A DNA stretch of 64,000 nt from Scytalidium lignicola (GCA_002812745.2 NCSJ02000015.1:215839-279838), one strand, 5' to 3'. Shown: positions 37,358 through 48,631, numbered from the stretch's first letter. Made by a program: numbers and translations. The notes: generated by a model from the letters alone, not told the origin.

Positions 37358-37850
37358 ATCAATTATATTATTAAAGAATTTTATTAGATTATTATCATTT
37401 AATATTATAAGAAAATAAGTAAAATTTAAAATTTCTTAATTTAATAACTTTTATGATTTTATTAAATAATATGTTAAAAAAGTAGTATAAGACTTTATTA
37501 TAATAATAAAGATAATTGGAAAAATACACTTTTAACATAATAAAGTAAAAGTTATACTTTTTTAACAGAAAAATCTATAACTCTTTATTAATAAAGCTTT
37601 ATATCAAAGATTATTAACTTTTAAGAATAAAAGTTTAAAAAAGAAAAATGATGTTAAAAACTTGAAGATAAGCTTTTAAAATTATATTATAATAATAAAG
37701 TTATATGCTTACTTGTATATTAATATTATTAAGAAGAAGAAAGTTCTTTAAGAATTAGTCTGTACAATTTATATATCTTACTTTTTAACTTCTTGATGTT
37801 AGTTCATTATCTAAGACTAACTGTCTTTAATCCTTAACATATACTAACAC
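37358..37850. other. AT-rich spacer
   Basis: About 490 bp of AT-rich sequence between the retrotransposon relic and the pogo relic. I see no gene or recognisable element. Confidence 0.5.
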
Positions 37851-37859
37851 AAAAAGGTT

Positions 37860-39200
37860 TAACCGAGAAAGAAAATGGGAGGATTCAGTACACATGATCC
37901 CAAAGTGCCGACTACACCAAAGTGCTGACCACTTTAATTGATGAAACTACACAACTTTGAATTCAAATATCTCCACTCACAACACTCCAATAGATGAGGC
38001 AATTGCTGATTTGAAATCACAAAAGAAGCTTAATTTCAATGCTACCACTTTGAAATAGGGGGTAAACCGCACTACGCTTACAAGGCGGTTTAAAGGCATT
38101 CAGAGGACATCACAAGAAGCAAACTCTAAATTTCGACAATACTTGAATAACACTCAGGAAAAGGTTCTAATTAGTCATATTAATCATATAACTGATCGAG
38201 GAATGCCTCCAACCAGTCAGATTATGCAAAACCTTGCTGAGGAGATCATACAACAACTTGTAGAAAAGAATTGGGTAGCTAACTTTGTGAAGTGTCATCA
38301 AAATAAGATTTCAAGTGTTTATTTACATAATATGGACTATAAACACATTAAGGCTAAGTATGAACTTATCTTTACACATTTCTACTAACTAATTAAGTTA
38401 TTATTTGTTTGATTTACTGTTTTAACAATATACTGAATGTAAAATGCTGACTACTTTTTGTACAGTTATCCGAAGGTATTCAAAAACACTGCATCCTAGC
38501 TGAAAATATATACAATATCAATGAGAAAAGCTTTGTGATTAGACTGATGGCTACATCAAAGCACATTTTGAGTAAAGTAACATTTAAATCAGGGAAAGCT
38601 TATAATGCACAAGATGAAAACAAGGAGTTCATAACCATATTAGTTTGCATTTCAGCTCTTGGAAAAGCACTCTTACCTGGTCTAATCTATAAAAGGGAGT
38701 CTTATGACCTTCTAGATAACTGGGTAGAAGATTTAAAGCCTAGAGATAAAGTATATTTTAGTTCTTCAATAAATAGATAAAGTTCAGATGCCTTTGGTTT
38801 TCAGTGGCTNAAAAAAGATTTTCCAACCTAATATAACTACTCTTGCTAAAGGAAAGAAACGTCTATTAATTGTAAACAATCATTCTAGTCATGTAAATAT
38901 GCAGTTTCTTAATTTTGCTAATCAACATTGAATAATTATGATGATTCTTCTACCTTATACTATATATTGACTTTAACCTTTAGATGTTAATCTTTTTTAA
39001 CCTCTAACTACTGAATACACTAATCAACAAAATAAATTGCTTTATAAAGGCCTTGGAATAATTTCTATATCAAAATCCTTATTTTTATGTATGTTTTAGA
39101 CTTCATAGGATNAAAAGTTTTACTCTAGAACATATAATCTATGGTTTTGAAAAAACTAGTATTTAGCCAATTAATTCAGCTATAATTATAAATATCATAT
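37860..39200 (+). pseudogene. pogo/Fot-type transposase relic with both visible catalytic Asp changed to Asn
   Basis: Two open blocks remain, 38143-38388 and 38535-38780, separated by a probable intron ending at a TTTTGTACAG acceptor near 38465. The first is the CENP-B-type DNA-binding domain (ITDRGMPPTSQIMQNLAEEI, then KNWVANFVKCHQ). The second is the DDE_1 core (YNINEKSFVI, then TFKSGKAYNAQDENKEFITI and GLIYKRESYDLLDNWVEDL). Family members have Asp in YN(I/M)DEKGF and in VDNH; here these are AAT at 38520-38522 and AAC at 38875-38877. Downstream sequence is full of stops. No terminal inverted repeats were found, and the relic runs almost to the stop codon of the PTH11-like gene. Confidence 0.75.
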
Positions 39201-39293
39201 TTCCTAAAGAAGCTATACCTTCTCCAAATACTCCAGAAATACCAAGAAAGTCTCCAGGTTCTCTCAGTGGAGACATATATCTTAATCTTGCTT

Positions 39294-40911
39294 TCACTTG
39301 GCAAAGCCTGATTTTGGCTCTGAGGATAAGACTCTCTCATCTTCATCATACTTAATCTGAGTAGTGGTTTTTTTCTTGATGCCCTTCTGGATGTCATGTC
39401 CGTCGCCAAAGTTGTTGTTGGATTCGATATTGTTTGTTAGTCTGAATACGCTATAAACTGGTAAAATGTTTTGCTCCGAGGATGACTGAAGCGCTATTGA
39501 TTTGTATGATGCAACGGAGAAGGGGCCTTTTGTACCGCTCTGACTCCGGGAATTCATTTCGTATGCTGTATGGGCGCCGTACGCGGTCATGGCCTGCTGT
39601 TTGGCTTTGCTGAAAAGAGGTCGAAGGAGAGGGATGGAGGCTCCGATAATGACAAAGGTATTTTCGATGGCCACCCAGTCCAAGAAAGGAACAGTATTAA
39701 CTAGAGACATTTTATCAGTACAATGGGATAGCAGATCCATGAGAGATATTTACAGGAATAATCAGATCTGTCACCAAGCGACTTCAATTTCACAGTTTTG
39801 ATAATTGAGGATACGAAAGCGCTGGAGCACGGTCAGTAACTGTGCGTGTTTCTCCATCCTGGAGCCTCTAGCGATTAGTTGAAGGTATAAACATACAAGA
39901 GAGAAAGGCCGAGGAGTGCAGTGAGACCAATTTTAAGATTTAGCTTCATCTGAAGATTCCAAAAGATGGTAAAAGGGAGAGCTGTTAGGATGAGATCCGT
40001 GAGAGAGTTGGCAGCTTGTTTTAAAGTCAGCTGCGGTAGACTCTAAGCCAATAAGTATATACCTCCTTGGAAGTAGCCGATGTCCTAATGACATGCCAGT
40101 GAGTGAGAACACGATTGCGTGAAATGTATGGCTTACAGCTTGGATATCCGAGGGCCAACATCTACTAGGAGTTCCAACAGGATCCCATATAGTTTCAACT
40201 TTTTCGCATTGAGTGTATATCGTAATGCACGTAACAAGATTGATGATGATTGTTTCCGCGATTAGAAAGTACAAAAGATAACGTCGAAGTTTGGTCGTGC
40301 CACTGAAAGTTGTCTTGTTAGCACAAATCATTTCTGGAACTCAACTGCATTTGAGACTGCGTCTTGGATGCAAATCCTGGCATTATGCCAGTCACTTACA
40401 AGAGTCGAAACATCAAAATAATGAAGGCAGTACGACCGCACATTGAGCAGAGAGGTCCTAGCCTACATCAGCAACTCCTGTGGTCTATAAAATCCAGACC
40501 TTCTTACCAAATGGTTCAGCTATAAACTCCCACTCCATTGCTTTCACTCTCAAGACATCGCTTAGATAGAAGAAATGCCTTCCAAGACCATAATGATGGG
40601 ATACCGTCAGCAAACTCATTTGCGTGAAGCCAAGCATCTTGAAGAGTTAGTCTGCGCTTTATGCGACTGGGCCATAAACTCTCACCATTGATATTAGCAT
40701 AAAAATATCACCTATCCCGAACTGTCGAGTAATCCTGAGTTGCGTATAGGTTCTTGCTGCTACCACCACACCTGCGATGGAGTATAATGTCCAACATAGG
40801 CCTAGCATGGATGAACCTGGCTTCGTTAGAGTTTGTGGCCAAAACATAGGCCTGAATTGCTCTTGCCATACCAATATCAACGTCAGGGCCATTAGGTTTT
40901 GGAATAGACAT
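39294..40911 (-). CDS. PTH11-like seven-helix membrane receptor (fungal rhodopsin-domain family)
   Basis: Nine exons give 379 residues with consistent phases: 40872-40911, 40686-40816, 40508-40637, 40400-40457, 40137-40302, 40063-40084, 39897-40014, 39754-39821 and 39294-39700. The first intron has a CTAAC branch site and removes what otherwise looks like a frameshift. Signatures are VVVAARTYTQLRI, HYGLGRH, CSMCGRTAFIILMFRLL, YTQCEKVETIWDP, then DIGYFQG and DLILTALPFTIFWNLQM. They are spread over about seven membrane segments, with a Ser/Lys-rich cytoplasmic tail. Family members are putative G-protein-coupled or surface-sensing receptors; Pth11 of rice blast is the founder. No CFEM domain is present. 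It is an intact gene enclosed by transposons on both sides. Confidence 0.88.
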
Positions 40912-41565
40912 TGTAGCGGCGAAAACTATTCAATTGTCAAGTTCGTAAGTCAAATGACGACTGTCTTAGATGATCAGATCAGATCCGATCCGATCTCGAT
41001 ATGATGAATGCAACTGAAGATCTTGTTCAAAACCGAAGTGAATCGCATCTTTCTTGCGGGGGAACGAAGTGGGTAAAGCGATTCCTTTCATAGATAAACG
41101 GTTTGCCAAGAGTTCTCCAACACTTCAGGATCACATTTTACATACCTTTTTAGAATCGGAACTTCCGATACCAGGGCTGCGACATATCCTTTGGAAGCAG
41201 GTCTGAGGCACTAGGTTCAGGAGACGGAGATAATAGCAAAGGTACCTGGCCCGAACAGGTTTGATTCCCAGTTGAAATCCCTGAATGCCAGCATTTGCCT
41301 CCCTTGGGTCAAAGCGCACCAATTTCAGATTGCGAATACGCGACACGGGCTGCAAAGACCGGGGAGGTTTTCAGTACCTTGCTTCAGAATGCATTATTTT
41401 CCTGTAAGATTCCAAATCTGAAAACTGCTGCCTTTTTTGTATGTTGAAAAATCGCGAGTGATATTGGGGAAGACTTCTGACGCAAATTTTTTGAAACAAG
41501 AGTTATGTTTTGAACAAATCAAAAATCTATTTAGTAATCCTCAATGACTATGAGTATGTTATCAG
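40912..41565. other. Intergenic: promoter region of PTH11-like gene
   Basis: About 650 bp. A short palindromic cluster of GATCAGATC/GATCCGATC-like units lies near 40972-40998. Minus-strand open frames near 41131-41355 have no recognisable features. Confidence 0.45.
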
Positions 41566-42008
41566 TAACGTAAATCTAACACTCAGATCATCAATACGCT
41601 ATGACCATCAACACGCTCGGATCACTGAAATTTACCGCGAAATTAAGCAAAACAGCTTTCTAGCAAATTCAATAACTACAAATATTAATAATATAATATT
41701 ATATATTATAGTTGATTATTTCATTATCATATTAAGCATTAAACTTTCAAATCCTTCAAGTTTTTTTTTATGATTTGTAATACTAAATAATTTGATTTTA
41801 AGTCTTAAAATCATAACCATTGTATTATATAACCTGAACTACAAATGATAGTTGTTTCAGGAACCAGTTATTTATCGAATATTGGTATATAAATTTAATT
41901 TTCAATTTTCAAATCAAAATTTTATATTGTTATTGAATTTGCTGGGAGGGTGTTTTGCTCAATTTTGCGGTAAATTTCAGTGATCTGAGTATGTTGGATT
42001 TACGTTTA
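41566..42008. mobile_element. MITE of about 440 bp with imperfect terminal inverted repeats
   Basis: The left end TAACGTAAATCTAAC and the right end GTTGGATTTACGTTTA are inverted matches. Further in, GATCACTGAAATTTACCGCG on the left pairs with GCGGTAAATTTCAGTGATC on the right, and AGCAAATTCAATAA with TTATTGAATTTGCT. The left arm has an internal duplication of a TCAATACGCT/TCAACACGCT unit. The middle is AT-rich and non-coding. The ends suggest TA target use. Two further right-arm copies occur at 27254 and 28322. Confidence 0.7.
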
Positions 42009-42255
42009 GCATGGACTGGTACTCCGCAAGCCCTACCCCGCACGGGGATGACGTGGTCTTCATTGGGTCTTCCCTCCAGCCTTGACGACGAAGTACTGTA
42101 TTGGTTGATCCGCGGCTGATGGAGCTTCGGAGCGGAATGACCTGAAAGACCGTCAACTAGGATGCTTGGACTGCGCCACTGTTAGCGTCTGCCGGATGTG
42201 CTTAGCTAGATGCCGGAGGTTTTACGCACTGTATTCTTTTGGCTGGTAAAAGTGG
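42009..42255. other. GC-rich unidentified stretch
   Basis: About 245 bp with much higher GC than either neighbour, between the MITE and the pogo element. One frame reads DCATVSVCRMCLARCRRFYALY, a Cys-rich string I cannot assign. It may be a remnant of a gene or of another transposon such as a LINE tail. No RNA gene structure was recognised. Confidence 0.35.
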
Positions 42256-42257
42256 TA

Positions 42258-42391
42258 ATCGTCGGGCCTCAGGCACGCGCATTGCCCAAATTACTCGCAT
42301 TCGCTCGTAGTCGGTGGAAGCAATATTGGTCGCAAAGCGAAGTGTGGTCGCTTCTTTTTTTTATATGGTAAACGCACACAAATCGAATACT
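42258..42391. repeat. Left terminal inverted repeat of pogo element
   Basis: Starts ATCGTCGGGCCTCAGGCACG next to TA; its inverted partner is 47042-47175. Confidence 0.9.
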
Positions 42392-44202
42392 AATTATCAC
42401 AACTTATAATATCCTCCATCACTAGATTCATCAGAATCTAATGAATTCTCTGAATTACTTGAAGTGTAATCATATCCAAATTCACCTTCCAAATCCAACC
42501 GAATAAAGCTTTCCTCTGAATCTTCGCTATCGGTAACTCTACCCTCTTGCTGTAGCTCCTGCTGTTCTACTTGTTGTACTTCCTCCTGTAATTCTAGCTT
42601 TGTAAAGCTTGTTCTGATTGTATGTTGTATAGGTGCTTAAGGTGGTTTATGAAGTATGACTTCTGGTAAATCAATTCCTGGTATATCTGTAGGCTTTCGA
42701 TCAAATGGCTCCTTCCCAGGCTCTAAGAATGGTGGTGGAGTATGCTCTTTGTACAAAACTAGTACACTTACTATACTATGAGGAAGCTATTTAATTGTCT
42801 TCTTTCTAAGTGACTCCTTTTTACGCCATGCAACCCATGCAGCCTTCTGGTTTTTCTTCTCCTTATTAACTATTTGACAGAGCATTCAAGCTTCTTTTTT
42901 AGCTGCTTTCTCAGACTCTTTTCATTCTTTCTCCTTGATCTGTGAATAGGCTAATTCAACAGTCAGTTCTCCCCCCTTTTAAAGCCTCTTTCTACTAGAA
43001 GGTTTTTTAACTATAACCTCTTCTAATCTTTGATATATCATATCTTGATGGAATTTAGTCATTTCTCCTTCGTCTAATACTAACTAAGTTCCTTAAATAA
43101 AAGAATTGAACTTATGTTGAGATGAGGAGCTTAGAACATCTATAACTTTTGATTTAAGCTCTCCAAGTTGATATTGAACTTGTCGAATTGTTTTAGAAGT
43201 CCTTGGTTTTAGTAATTCAAGCTTTAGAATTACTTCCTTTCTAACTTCTGTTTTCACATATTTCTTCATAAGTATGAAAGTGGCTTCCTTGTCAATTGGC
43301 CATATACTAGCTTTTCTAAAAGCATTCTGAATAGTAATCTTTTTGAAGGTTTCCTCTTGAATTTTAAGCAAATCTTGGAAGAAAGAGCTTAATGTATATT
43401 CAAAATCAAGAGATTCTGTAACACTTTGAATAACTTTATTATGCCAATACTTATATAACTGAAATACTCCTACATCAAGTGGTTGCATACAATGTATAAG
43501 ATATACTAAAAAGGTAAATAACACCACATTGTTATTTCTAGCCAATAAGGTTAATTCAAGGTTTATATGACTACTTTGATTGTCCATCAAGAGTAATTTG
43601 TATAGTTGATCAAGGCTTGTATATATATATCGAATAAAGTACTCCAAAAATCAAAGAGTTATGTAGTTTGTAATAAATCCATTCTCTAATAGATGAATTA
43701 TCTCTGAATCCTTTAATTGATCTTTATACCATGATACCATATGATATTTACCTTCAACAATTGTTACAAGAGGAATAGGAGTCTCTCCACTAGCACAAAT
43801 AGTCTCAACCATGGTTACAGATCGTCGATTTTCAAGGCTTAAAGAGTAAAGCTAATTTATTAGCTTTATTATATTAACTTGGATTAAAGAATTCATACCT
43901 CAGTTACTTCAATTAGGACTAATACTTCTACTCCTTTAAAACAACCAATTCAAAAGCCAGATTCATCGAAATTATATAAATCATACTTTTGAATATCATA
44001 CTTTTTAATTGCTGATTTATAACGTTAAAACCAAGCTTTAACTTCTTCAATATCTTGAGCAATAACTCGATTATAAGAAATTGGTTTAGTCTTGATTTTA
44101 TGAAGGCCAGGTTGAGATTGCCACCATTTGCAAAACCAACTGTAAGACGGTGGAAGCCGATTACCCTCCTTTTGGATATAACAAATAGCCCCAAATATAA
44201 TA

Positions 44203-46736
44203 GGGGATAACTAAATCGCCGCCAGCTTTAGCTAAATCGCCGCCAACTACCGGTATCAGTCACACCCAGACCACCACTTCCCATAGTAATTTGTTAATAA
44301 TCTCATAATCCTTTAATATGACGAATCAAATCAATTCAAAGTTAACTACAATAATATTTCAATACAATCTTAGGTCTCTTGAACTACATCCCAGGTCTCT
44401 GACACTAGTATTGCCTCGTCAACTAATTTAGCTGTTTCCTCCATAGAATCTGTATGATAGATTGATGAAATTCCACGTTGATAACCTCATTCCTATGTAG
44501 TGCCAAGTTTGTATATATCTCTGCCAATTTCTTGGATACACTATATCCTAACTCTAGTAATTATACAGCCAAACCATATGACATATAACTCTTTCTCTGA
44601 TGTCAATTCTGTACTTTAAGCTGAAGATCTTAAAGCTAATGCTTTTAAAACTAGTAGAGTTGAGCTAGTAAGTAACTCAAAAGCAGAGGGTAACCATTTT
44701 GTACTAGAAATTGTATTGGTAATTGACTTTTGACCTCTTCTTAAAGTTCCTTTAGGTTTACCCTTTCCTCGTACAACTTGTAGGTTTAAAATAAATGCTA
44801 AGATGTTAGAAAAGATAAGGGTACTTTCCTATGGCCTATTATAATACCAGTGTTTATGTATATCTTCTAGTTAAATCACTCCTCCATCTCTTTCTCTTTC
44901 CTATATTATATGATAACAAGGTATTCTTATCGATTGTTATATTATACATATACACATTGTCATATCAAGTGTTGTTTTAGGAGCTTTAGCTCTTTCAACT
45001 ACTATCTTTTCAAGTATGTAGTTATATACTTAACCTAAAACTATAAAGAATAAGTATGTATTAATGCAATGTTTTCGTCGAAGTTTCTCTTAAGTTTTAA
45101 CTGTTTTAATAGCTTGTTGTTAAGATGCTTAGAACAAGAGTAAATGCTTAAATACATTGTTTAAATCATTATTTCTACGTTGTAAGTATAACTTTAAAGT
45201 ATTATAGCAACCTTCGATAGGTAACATTACAAGCATTCCAAAGTGATAATGTTGATTAACCTAATATTGAACTAGCTTTTCCTTCCATGAGATCAACTAT
45301 GTATTTTCTACATACTTGACTACTACATGTGAATACGCCTAAAGTTTGGTGAGATTAGATGAATAAGCTTCAAAGGAGTTAGAATCCAAAAGGATCCCCT
45401 AGAGCTTTAAAAACTCTTAGAATTTGAGGTGCTTATAGTAAATACTATTTTCTTTTATTAGTAATGGAAAAAATCACTTTGTTTTGGTTAATACATTCAT
45501 ATTAACATACTACTAGCAAAGGAAATGATTGGATTTAGGGAAATGTGTATCAATAATTTTTATCAGAGTCAATTCCCTGTCAGTTACTATGAAGAGTAAC
45601 TTAGTAATTTGATACTGTTCCATCATTTCCTAGAACCAATCTAAGACCTAGTCATATGATTTCTCTGTTTCCTTTGAAAGGAATGTTAACCTAAATTGTA
45701 TTACTTTATTACTACTTGTTATAGTACATATATTAAGTAATAGCATGTGAAATCGATTGGTTTTATATGTGTAATCTATAAGTAATATGTCAGGATGTTG
45801 TTGATAAAGTGTAAGTGCCTTTGGGTAGACATAAAAAANGGTAAACCAAGTTGTTGGTAGAGTTAGTTAGATATACTGGACTAAAGCCCCTTTCCTCAAG
45901 TTTTGCCTTAAATTATTAGCAAATTAAAGGTAAAAGACTATTTATAAATATACAATAACCACTGAATTAGTATCTATCTTGTTAAGGATTATAATCATTC
46001 AGTTTGAATAATATTACTGATATCACTTCTGGTAATCAATAGTTGTAAGAACTCAATACAAAGAGAGCTTAATATTTGAGTATTTCTTATTCTAGAATAA
46101 GCTTTAGACAAGATCTGAGCTTGAATATCAGGATCCAGAGCAGCAATTCTATGTGCTGGATGAGTTATAGGTGCTGTAGAGGCTTCATGGTTATAGGCTG
46201 ATTCTATGACTGTTACTCTCTATCTACTTCCTTCTTGTTTGGCAATTACTTTCATCTTGCAATTGCACTTTTTAGAAGCAGACTTATGTTGTTTTGATTG
46301 GTAAACACTATCCTTTTTGCCTCTGGAGTTATATTTCCCAGCTCGATTACAAGCATAAACCTTCCTTTGAGGCTTTGAATCAAGAATGTAAAATGCATAT
46401 CCATTAGCATATGCGAAAGCTTGAATTGAAGCATATAATGCGGTTAAATCAGTGTATAATGCTTCTGGAGGAGGAGGACTGCATGAGGATAGCTTTAGAG
46501 TAGTCATTTTCAGGTAAATTGGCCTTTAAAGTGGTCGGGAATAGCTTCATTTTGATATTATAAAATCGATATAACGGAACACGTATACACAAGATCACGT
46601 TTTCGCGTTTAATTGCGTTACATTGAAGGATTATGAGATTATTAACAAATTACTATGGGAAGTAGTGGTCCAGGCGTGACCGATACCGGTAGTTGGCGGC
46701 GATTTAGCTAAAGCTGGCGGCGATTTAGTTATCCCC
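44203..46736 (-). mobile_element. Mutator-like element (MULE) with long TIRs and 8 bp target duplication
   Basis: A 2534 bp insertion into the pogo transposase gene. Both ends are GGGGATAACTAAATCGCC and its inverse. The inverted similarity continues for about 110 bp to a CATAATCC boundary, with only transition differences. ATATAATA is directly duplicated at 44195-44202 and 46737-46744. The 8 bp duplication plus long TIRs, and a FAR1-like DNA-binding segment at 46220-46507, point to the Mutator superfamily (fungal Hop-like). The TIRs contain an internal repeat (TAAATCGCCGCCA twice). Confidence 0.8.
46220..46507 (-). pseudogene. MULE transposase, FAR1-like N-terminal domain
   Basis: A 95-residue frame from the ATG at 46507. 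After a Ser/Pro leader it reads ALYASIQAFAYANGYAFYIL and then KKVCNRAGKY-like basic text with Cys and Lys (KKCNCKMKVIAKQEG), as in the FAR1/WRKY-like zinc domain that starts Mutator transposases. Downstream, to about 44700, only fragments with many stops remain on the minus strand, so the MULE itself is no longer autonomous. Confidence 0.6.
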
Positions 46737-47041
46737 ATATAATATCCTTAGTAGGAAGTTGGCCATTCTGAAGGTATGACTTAATAAACGAGTGTATAGC
46801 TTGCTCTTGACTAGTTGTTAAGATTTTGTTTTGGCCTCCACGAGTATCAGGTTTATTACCCCTCCGAATGGCCATATTCAAGGTTGATTTATTGACCTTG
46901 AATAGTTTAGCTGCTACAGATTGACTCTCAGTTGGATTTTCAGCAAGCCATTCCTTAGCTTGAAGGATGCGATCTTTAGTTGGAGTATGCATGTTGACAC
47001 AATCGAAGGGTTATATCAAAAGAAGAGAATTTATGTTAAGG

Positions 47042-47175
47042 AGTATTCGATTTGTGTGCGTTTACCATATAAGAAAAAGAAGCGACCACACTTCGCTTTG
47101 CGACCAATATTGCTTCCACCGACTACGAGCGAATGCGAGTAATTTGGGCAATGCGCGTGCCTGAGGCCCGACGAT
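47042..47175. repeat. Right terminal inverted repeat of pogo element
   Basis: Ends GCCTGAGGCCCGACGAT followed by TA; partner of 42258-42391. Confidence 0.9.
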
Positions 47176-47177
47176 TA

Positions 47178-47675
47178 ACACTTTTATGCAATTAAGTTCT
47201 GAATCATATTCAACACCTTTTATGAAAATTTAAATTACTACAAGTGCGCTCATTCTGGCTCATAACATAAATTAATCTCTCGAAAAGAGAGCTAGGATAA
47301 TTGACCACTACCCGAGGGATTGCATGCCCCACGAGAGGTTTATTTTAGTGTCCCTTAGAGATCCTGGAAGAAACGCAAAAGATTATATAAGCGTCTTTAC
47401 TTGTCTATACAGTATTAAAAAAGGTGTACTATAAAGACTTACAGCAGCACACTAATAAAACGAAACCCTTATGGCATGGTTTTACTTTGTTATATGTACT
47501 CTGGTAGAAAATAATTAAGAATCAATCTATCTGTGCTATATACGGATAGAATGACCTAGTGGAATATCAAGGAGTCTTTGCTTAATGTCACAAGCATTTG
47601 AAAAATGCATTAAAAGGTTAGAAGTAAATTGAAATTGACTACAGAACTTGCCATATTCCATACTTTGCTCAAGAC
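47178..47675. other. Spacer between pogo element and thiolase relic
   Basis: About 500 bp, moderately AT-rich, no gene recognised. It contains the 3' flank of the minus-strand thiolase relic. Confidence 0.5.
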
Positions 47676-48631
47676 CTAAAACCTGGACTGGACTTTGTTC
47701 TGAGTATCTTGTAAGACCCAATCTGAGAAGCTTTTTTGGGACACCACGCGCCCAGCTTGCTCTGTAGTGAACCCTTTGGCTTGTGTAGCGGGATTATATC
47801 CGAGTCCGTTGAGTTTACCAATCTCCTTGTCTGAGATAGGCACGACTTTCTTGCCATCGGCACGTTTGTAATTGTGACGATTACTGCACCACCAAGCCCT
47901 AGATTATGTTGGTGGCAGTATTCGGTGTCCTTGACTTGGCGGTTGTTGGCCCAACCTTGAAGATGCCACACCAGCTCGGTGCACTGAGCAAGACCGGTAG
48001 CTCCTGAACAATTTTATTAACGTATGGTAGAAGGATGGTGATGGATACGGCTTACCAAGAGGGTGGCCTTTGGAGATTAAACCTCCCAATGGGTTGATGA
48101 CATATTTTCCACCGTAAGTAATACCACCAGAGCGAACTAGTTCATGTGCCTTTCCTTTTGAGGACAGGCCAAGAGCATCGATCACACACATCTCATTAGC
48201 ACTGAAGCAGTCATGGAGTTCAACTACGCTGACATTATTAGGGGTAATGCCAGCTTCTTTCAAAGCCTCTTTTCCAGCATACTCAGTCATTTTATAGCCT
48301 ATAAAGCCGATTGCTGAGCGGTCGAAGAGATCTGGGGGATCTGTCGCCATTTTTTGGCCTGTAATAAGGACTGCTTGAGATTTTAGGTGTGGTCTCTTAT
48401 CTAGAAATGCTTGCGAGACAATAACGGCGGCGGCAGCACCATCAGAGGTCGGGCAGCATTGAAGTCTCGTCATAGGGGTGAAGACCATTGGTGAGTCCAG
48501 AATCTGTTGCAAGGTAGGCCCTTAATACCAGCTTCAAAACCAACTTCGGTGTAGTCGACTTTGCCTCGGGGTTTGATGAACTTCGTCATCCCTACCCCAA
48601 GGACGTAAGCGGGAGCTGGCTGGCGGACCAT
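47676..48631 (-). pseudogene. SCP2/SCPx-type thiolase, central domain deleted
   Basis: Start MVRQPAPAYVLGVGMTKFIKP at 48631. After about 37 residues the sequence jumps, near 48513-48524, straight to the segment QQILDSPMVFTPMTRLQCCP that normally lies more than 150 residues further on. The missing part holds the nucleophilic Cys (NNNCATGST in relatives), and the join is out of frame. The rest is well kept: LHDCFSANEMCVIDALG, GGLISKGHPLG, a normal intron, then QHNLGLGGAV. A further one-base shift near 47870 precedes a tail ending in SRF at 47676. Intact relatives are peroxisomal 3-ketoacyl-CoA thiolases that cleave branched or side-chain acyl-CoA. This copy cannot be active. Confidence 0.85.

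Larger units (their letters stand above)
42392..46992 (-). pseudogene. pogo transposase gene, interrupted by MULE and several stops
   Basis: Starts at 46992 (MHTPTKDRILQAKEWL) with an HTH_psq-type domain. It is cut after QLPTKD near 46740 by the MULE and resumes at about 44195 with FGAICYIQKEGNRLPPSY. Deleting the MULE and one copy of the 8 bp duplication makes the frame continuous. The CENP-B-type domain is followed by the DDE core: YNFDESGF (Asp codon 43965-43967), LLMDNQSSH (Asp codon 43582-43584) and MQPLDVGVFQ. The three acidic residues are kept, unlike in the relic at 37860. An acidic tail lies at about 42400-42600. In-frame stops, for example the TGA directly after DESGF, inactivate it as well. 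Confidence 0.8.
42258..47175 (-). mobile_element. pogo-type (Tc1/mariner superfamily) element with 134 bp TIRs, split by a MULE
   Basis: Terminal inverted repeats 42258-42391 and 47042-47175 match almost perfectly (one visible difference in a T run). They are flanked by TA on both sides (42256-42257 and 47176-47177), the expected target duplication. Without the inserted MULE the element is about 2.4 kb, the size of an autonomous pogo element. It carries one minus-strand transposase gene. The near-identical ends contrast with the heavily mutated relics elsewhere and suggest recent insertion or escape from RIP. Confidence 0.88.

Noticed and set aside
40816..40911. Apparent frameshift at the start of the PTH11-like gene
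   Set aside because: A 55 bp intron with GTATGG donor, CTAAC branch site and CCAG acceptor restores the frame exactly, so the gene is intact.
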